Origin: Candidatus Saccharibacteria bacterium UBA4215 | Lineage (GTDB): Bacteria > Patescibacteriota > Saccharimonadia > Saccharimonadales > Saccharimonadaceae | DNA length: 9,294 nucleotides | Reading direction: 5' to 3' | NCBI GenBank assembly: GCA_002381485.1 | Contig: DFTJ01000031.1 | Location: 3,232-12,525 of the forward strand | Shown here: positions 5,612-9,294 of the stretch, in pieces | How positions within the stretch are numbered: position 1 is the stretch's first letter | Layout: each line of letters begins with the position of its first letter | Notes under the pieces: generated by a model | Databases searched by the model: none | Told to the model about the DNA's origin: nothing | What the model saw: only the letters and a program-made list of their open reading frames with translations | Position numbers and translations under genes: made by a program

Positions 5612-6205
5612 CTAGTCGTGTCTAGTTCTTGTAGCAAAGCCGTGGGTGGCAGTCGCCAGGATGATTTCGGTAATGGCAATGCTCGCAATAGTGAAGTAGC
5701 CAGAGAAAGCGAGTGCATTCAGTGACGGCTGATCGCTAACGATCGCAAGCTGGCTGAGAATGGGAGATACGGCCAGCAGGAATAACGTTCCGAACAGCAG
5801 ATATCCACCAGCTTTTAAGCCATGAATCCGAAATCGTTTGATGATTGCTCTAAAACAAAGTATCCAAGCCCCTATCCATGCGATGCCGGCAAAAAGCGCC
5901 AGCATCGACATAATGACGGCACTGCCAGCGTCGATTGAGAAGAAGAAGTAGACTGCGCCGTTGACGAAGAGCACGAAGGGCAATGCGAGCAGCACTCCAA
6001 GCAATATCACGTAGCGGTGTATTTTACGAGTGGCAGCGACAATGGCGGCGTCGTGTTGGCGATGTCGCTCGATGTCGGACATGATAAGCGGCCGGTCGTC
6101 CTTTTTGACTGTTGGGTAGAGGTGCGCCATGTTGCTGCGGTCCTCGTCCCCTGCTGACGTCATGCCGTCTATCGCGTCGGGTCCGTCAAGGCGGTGTTTT
6201 TCCAT
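5612..6205 (-). CDS. Four-TM membrane protein of unknown function, last gene of the signalling cluster
   Basis: A 197-residue integral membrane protein counted from the ATG at 6205. I do not recognise a family. Residues 1-60 are polar and contain YPTVKKDDRPLIMSDIERHR (30-49). Four hydrophobic segments follow at about 64-88, 92-119, 132-152 and 165-188, with basic turns (KRFRIHGLK) between the second and third, placing both ends in the cytoplasm. No catalytic motif is visible. The start is uncertain: TTG at 6217 would overlap the regulator gene by 8 nt, ATG at 6205 follows its stop closely, and ATGs at 6163 and 6130 (the latter with GAGGA about 10 nt upstream) remain possible. Tight linkage to the kinase and receiver suggests a role in that pathway, perhaps as the target of the output-less receiver; that is inference. 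Confidence 0.8.
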   Translation of the reverse strand: MEKHRLDGPDAIDGMTSAGDEDRSNMAHLYPTVKKDDRPLIMSDIERHRQHDAAIVAATRKIHRYVILLGVLLALPFVLFVNGAVYFFFSIDAGSAVIMSMLALFAGIAWIGAWILCFRAIIKRFRIHGLKAGGYLLFGTLFLLAVSPILSQLAIVSDQPSLNALAFSGYFTIASIAITEIILATATHGFATRTRHD

Positions 6206-6209
6206 CTGT

Positions 6210-6584
6210 CTAGCCAAGCCGCTGGATGACAGCTAATAGTTTGCTTGGTGTGATTTCGGCCTTGATGAGGTAGCCGTTAGCATGCTTTTCCATTGCAAGG
6301 CGGGATTCGTCATCTTGTTCAAAATTTGTTAAGACGAGTACTTTAGAATGAGGAATAAGGTCCTCCGACCCGCCACGAAGAGCTGTCAAGATATCACTTC
6401 CTCGTCGTTCGGGGAGCATAACGTCAAGCAGGATGAGGTCGTACGCCTTGTTTCGGGCGGCGATGAGGCCATCGTTGCCGTCAACCATCCAGTCGACGTC
6501 ATAGCCCGCCTTCTTTAGGCTACGCACGTACATTTCGCCGATAAAGCGGTCGTCTTCGATGATTAGAATTGTCTTAATAGCCAT
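6210..6584 (-). CDS. Receiver-only response regulator (CheY/Spo0F-like)
   Basis: A 124-residue protein consisting of one receiver domain with no DNA-binding or enzymatic output. The acidic pair Asp11-Asp12 (IIEDD), phospho-acceptor Asp54 (LLDVMLP), Thr86 (VLVLTN) and Lys108 (YLIKA) are all in place, so phosphorylation by the adjacent kinase is expected. The residue after Lys108 is Ala where most receivers have Pro. The ATG at 6584 is 3 nt after the kinase stop, and GAGGA lies 6 nt upstream within the end of the kinase gene. As a lone receiver it must act by protein contact: on the neighbouring 4-TM protein, a distant partner, or as a relay or phosphate sink. The gene stop at 6212-6210 overlaps or abuts the next gene. 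Confidence 0.95.
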   Translation of the reverse strand: MAIKTILIIEDDRFIGEMYVRSLKKAGYDVDWMVDGNDGLIAARNKAYDLILLDVMLPERRGSDILTALRGGSEDLIPHSKVLVLTNFEQDDESRLAMEKHANGYLIKAEITPSKLLAVIQRLG

Positions 6585-6587
6585 ATG

Positions 6588-8165
6588 TTATCCTCGGAAC
6601 ATCGAGTGGTTGTTGATCCAACCATTTTGATGATCAATCATTCCTTCATTAGTATTATCGCCTGCTTTGAGCTTGTCTGCAACCGATTGGTACGTTGGCA
6701 GCGAGATGGTAAATGTTGAGCCTCTTCCCTCTTCGCTGCTCACGTTAATCGTTCCGCCGTGCGATTCGACAATAGCTTTCGATATGTAGAGCCCAATACC
6801 TGTGCCGGCAACTGTCTCGCGCGAACGGTGCGAGCGGTAGAACTTCTGGAAAAGGTTGCTGACAACGTTGCCGGGCATGCCAATACCATGGTCCTGAACA
6901 GATAGCTCGACAAGATCCCCTTTTGCGGCAGTAGTGACATTAATAGCACCGCCTTCGTTGCTGTATTTAATGGCGTTGTCGATGAGGTTTCCAATTACCT
7001 CACCGAGGCTAGCGGTATCGGCAGCGATGTGAGGCAGATCGGCCGGAATCTCTACGCTCAAGAGGCGGTTCTGCGCCGAAGCTCTCAGGTTCATATCGTC
7101 ACGAATCGTGTCGTAGATGTCGGCCAGCGATGCTTCTGCTAAGTGCATCTTTAAGTGCCGTCGGTCGTAGCGGGACGTATTAAGAATATTATTGATGTAC
7201 CCGGATAAACGATTCGCAGAGACGGTGAGGCGGCGGAAGAGTTCGCTTTGATCATCTTGTAGAACATCTTTAAGCTCATCCTGCAAGACATCTAGATAGC
7301 CACGAATAACAGTGATTGGGCCGCGTAGCTCGTGAGCGGCAAATGCGATAAAGTCGAGTTCTTGTTCGCCAGCGCTGTACTGGTCTGTTCTGTCTACAAG
7401 GGTCAACACAACCTCACTTTCGGCGCCCTTGTCGTAGGAGGCAATGACGTCAAAGAATCGGCGGTTTTCTTCCTCTGGTAGTTTATTTGGAATACGCACC
7501 CAGGTGTGTTCGGCGTGGACTGCTGTTTTCGCGCACTCGTCGAGCCAGGCATCGAGTGTATCGTTGCCATTGAATATAAGGCTGAGTTGTGACGCACCTG
7601 CTTGGTTTATGTTTACTGGCGCTGCTTTGTTGGCGAAGGTTATCACACGTTGCTGGTTCATAACGACAAAGCCGCAGCTCGTCTCGTTCAGTGCGGCCTC
7701 GATAAGACTGTGTGTCTGGGCAGGTGCCACGACAGGGTTGCTGGTGCCATCGGTAGCGTTCTGGGCGGGAGCTTTTTGTGATGTATCTGGGGCCTTGCTT
7801 GCCAGTGCATAGATCATTTGCAGGGCATCCCTGAAGCCATTTTTTGCAAAACGAGAGTCATTTGGGTTCGGTGGTGTTTGGGCGCTTGGTTCACCGGACG
7901 TGTGAATAATGGCGGCCATCAGGTCTTTGAGCGGTTGAGCAGTAATGTGGTAGGCGGCGATCGCAATAATGGTGCCGAAGATAGCCTGTAGTAGCAAGAT
8001 CGCTACTGCAATCTCTGGATAGACGTGAAAAATATTCGTGAAATACAATAATGCTCCGGTACCAGCAATAAAGAGAAGTTGCCCAAGGGTAATAAGACCA
8101 GTCGCGGTGCGCTTCAGTTTAGGCAGGGCATCTTTCGCGAAGGCTTGGCGTCGGGCTACTGCCAT
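6588..8165 (-). CDS. Membrane-bound PAS sensor histidine kinase
   Basis: Two-component sensor kinase, 525 residues from the ATG at 8165. Two TM segments (about 22-44 and 50-72) are joined by only a few residues, so there is no extracellular sensor domain. A polar linker with a Pro/Ala/Gln-rich stretch (about 85-150) leads to a PAS-like domain (about 151-262). The HisKA helix has His278 in AAHELRGP. The ATPase has the N box NLIDNAIKY (393-401), G1 DHGIGMP (425-431), F box FQKFYR (439-444) and G2 GTGIGLYI (454-461). A 32-residue tail follows. The H box has Gly282 where HELRTP is usual. An earlier in-frame ATG (8201) exists, but 8165 has GGAGG 6 nt upstream and leaves a 10-nt overlap with the DUF3048 gene. 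The receiver encoded next door is the likely partner. Confidence 0.95.
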   Translation of the reverse strand: MAVARRQAFAKDALPKLKRTATGLITLGQLLFIAGTGALLYFTNIFHVYPEIAVAILLLQAIFGTIIAIAAYHITAQPLKDLMAAIIHTSGEPSAQTPPNPNDSRFAKNGFRDALQMIYALASKAPDTSQKAPAQNATDGTSNPVVAPAQTHSLIEAALNETSCGFVVMNQQRVITFANKAAPVNINQAGASQLSLIFNGNDTLDAWLDECAKTAVHAEHTWVRIPNKLPEEENRRFFDVIASYDKGAESEVVLTLVDRTDQYSAGEQELDFIAFAAHELRGPITVIRGYLDVLQDELKDVLQDDQSELFRRLTVSANRLSGYINNILNTSRYDRRHLKMHLAEASLADIYDTIRDDMNLRASAQNRLLSVEIPADLPHIAADTASLGEVIGNLIDNAIKYSNEGGAINVTTAAKGDLVELSVQDHGIGMPGNVVSNLFQKFYRSHRSRETVAGTGIGLYISKAIVESHGGTINVSSEEGRGSTFTISLPTYQSVADKLKAGDNTNEGMIDHQNGWINNHSMFRG

Positions 8166-9256
8166 GATACCCCTCCGGTTGTTGGAACTGCCGTAATCCA
8201 TGTTTGGCCCCGGGCGAGCGGCACGTCGTCGCCATCTTTGTCGGTGAAAGTGATCTGAGAGGTTCGACTTTTCTTTTGCCAGGTTACTTTCTGCACGGTA
8301 CCATCTTGGAAGATGTGAGCTTCGCCACTGCCGATAGTCTTGATCTGCTCACGATAACCATCCTCGAAGACACGTTCCATTGGTGTCTTCATGACGATTA
8401 CGACGCGTGGAGCTATTTGCCCTGCTTCTCGGTCTAGGTGTGGCCCTCCTCCCTGTGAACGATTGTATAGATTTGTTTTCGCGTCGTAGGTGTACGCACT
8501 GTTATAGGTTGGACTGCTGATGCTGACGGAGATCTTTGTTGCAGTAGGCTCTTCGGCGGGTTCGCTGTCGAACCTTGTGAATCCGGTAAAGTCAGATTCC
8601 TTATATCCCTTTGCTTTGTTAAGGGCGTCAAGCCGTTCAAAGCTGGTGTATACATTGTGGGGTGCGTAGCGATCGGTTGTGCGCCAGTACGCTCCTGGGT
8701 TAAAGAACTGGTCAATGTCGCGATATTCTCCGTTGCGAATCTCTTGCAAGGCTTTGGCGCTGCCGCCAATATGAGCGACGCTTGGGTTGAACGCCGCAAG
8801 CCAGTCTACGTAGTACATCCTCAAGCTGCGAACAGGACCAATCAATTCTGGTTTTTCAGTTTGATATAGCACTAGAAAGCGTGTAATTCCGCCCTCAGCA
8901 ATGGCTTCAAACACGACCCCGCTATCTTTTAAGCCAGATTGCGGTCTGGCATCGGGACTATTTTCAATCATAATGGCGGTGACGAGCGCATCACTCGCCG
9001 ACTCACTCTCAACTAGTTCACCGGTCAAATTCGAGTAGTATTTTGGCGGTTCGGGTATGGGTTCGGGGGCTGGTGGCGTTACTTGTTGGGTTGGTGCAGC
9101 GGCCGGCTGATTGAAGAACATTAAGCCAGCAGTGACGCCACCCCCGACGATGAGTACCGTCAGGACACCGAAAAGAATCGCCAGCTTCTTATGGTGGCGA
9201 ACCCAGGTGGTGAGCTTGCTGGCCAGAGATTTTTTCTCTTGTTGGTTTTCGTTCAT
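8156..9256 (-). CDS. Membrane-anchored extracytoplasmic DUF3048 (YerB-like) protein
   Basis: A 366-residue protein with a basic N-terminus (1-24), one TM anchor (about 25-48), a Pro/Ala/Gln-rich linker (about 50-72) and a large outward-facing domain. That domain carries the DUF3048 signatures IMIENSPDARPQSGL (95-109), FEAIAEGGITRFLVLYQ (116-132), GPVRSLRMYYVDW (140-152), AHIGGSAKAL (161-170) and RYAPHNVYTS (196-205), then a C-terminal part with GGGPH (269-273) and GSGEAHIFQDGT (309-320). Bacillus YerB is a lipoprotein of this family, but no lipobox cysteine is present here and the protein has no Cys at all. The family's biochemical role is not established. It is the first gene of the cluster and overlaps the kinase gene by 10 nt, so it could serve as the kinase's external sensing partner (inference). 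The ATG at 9256 is the only start before the TM segment. It has no Shine-Dalgarno. Confidence 0.93.
   Translation of the reverse strand: MNENQQEKKSLASKLTTWVRHHKKLAILFGVLTVLIVGGGVTAGLMFFNQPAAAPTQQVTPPAPEPIPEPPKYYSNLTGELVESESASDALVTAIMIENSPDARPQSGLKDSGVVFEAIAEGGITRFLVLYQTEKPELIGPVRSLRMYYVDWLAAFNPSVAHIGGSAKALQEIRNGEYRDIDQFFNPGAYWRTTDRYAPHNVYTSFERLDALNKAKGYKESDFTGFTRFDSEPAEEPTATKISVSISSPTYNSAYTYDAKTNLYNRSQGGGPHLDREAGQIAPRVVIVMKTPMERVFEDGYREQIKTIGSGEAHIFQDGTVQKVTWQKKSRTSQITFTDKDGDDVPLARGQTWITAVPTTGGVSWQ
8170..8176 (-). promoter_or_regulatory. Strong ribosome binding site deciding the kinase start
   Basis: GGAGGGG on the minus strand, with the GGAGG core 6 nt before the ATG at 8165. It lies inside the 3' end of the DUF3048 gene. 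It argues for 8165 over the in-frame ATG at 8201. Confidence 0.8.
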
Positions 9257-9267
9257 ATGCTACGGCT

Positions 9268-9273
9268 ATTATA
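9268..9273 (-). promoter_or_regulatory. -10 box (TATAAT) for the DUF3048-kinase cluster
   Basis: A perfect TATAAT on the minus strand ends 11 nt before the ATG at 9256, so initiation at the usual distance would leave a leader of only about 3-5 nt. A -35 at 17-nt spacing would straddle the window edge and cannot be judged. The lack of a Shine-Dalgarno before the ATG fits a leaderless or near-leaderless message. Confidence 0.6.
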
Positions 9274-9294
9274 GCAAAGTGTTTATGCTTTTCG

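Noticed and set aside
7444..7812. Plus-strand 122-codon frame opposite the histidine kinase
   Set aside because: It is an antisense shadow of the PAS and linker region; its Ser/Ala richness comes from the opposite frame.
8434..8799. Minus-strand 121-codon frame inside the DUF3048 gene
   Set aside because: It is the +1 shadow of a fully supported gene, with no SD.

Overview
The window looks like chromosomal core sequence from a small-genome bacterium, probably a Patescibacteria/CPR member and possibly a Saccharibacterium. The basis is the compact one-strand layout, the short intergenic gaps, the style of the tail-anchored Pro/Ala-rich protein and the DUF3048 protein, and the absence of mobile genes. 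This assignment is an inference from gene style, not a database result. Every supported gene lies on the minus strand, so transcription runs from position 9294 towards position 1. The standard bacterial code fits, with ATG and GTG starts. I see no CRISPR array, IS element, phage gene or integrase.

Upstream half (9294 to about 5612): a tightly packed four-gene cluster encodes a membrane-anchored extracytoplasmic DUF3048 (YerB-like) protein, a two-TM PAS histidine kinase, a receiver-only response regulator and a four-TM protein of unknown function. The joins are a 10-nt overlap, a 3-nt gap, and an overlap or near-contact, which suggests translational coupling. A perfect TATAAT sits 12 nt before the first ATG, so the message is likely leaderless or nearly so. 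The kinase has almost no extracellular loop and the regulator has no DNA-binding domain. The DUF3048 protein and the 4-TM protein are therefore candidates for input and output of a signalling system.

Middle (5611 to 5420): a 117-bp spacer carries three consecutive inverted repeats: a GAAA-tetraloop hairpin, a 10-bp-stem hairpin, and a perfect 29-bp AT-rich palindrome with a possible -10 element at its centre. A tRNA-Glu(UUC) gene with an encoded CCA end follows. Its acceptor stem has a C-A mismatch.

Downstream half (5367 to 1): pyk, pgk and tpiA (lower glycolysis), then a tail-anchored Pro/Ala-rich protein of unknown function, then the first 334 codons of a UvrD/PcrA helicase that runs off the window. 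Gaps are 8 to 52 nt and I see no terminator, so tRNA-Glu, glycolysis genes and helicase may share one transcript. The helicase also has a perfect TATAAT 7 nt before its ATG, consistent with a second, leaderless promoter.
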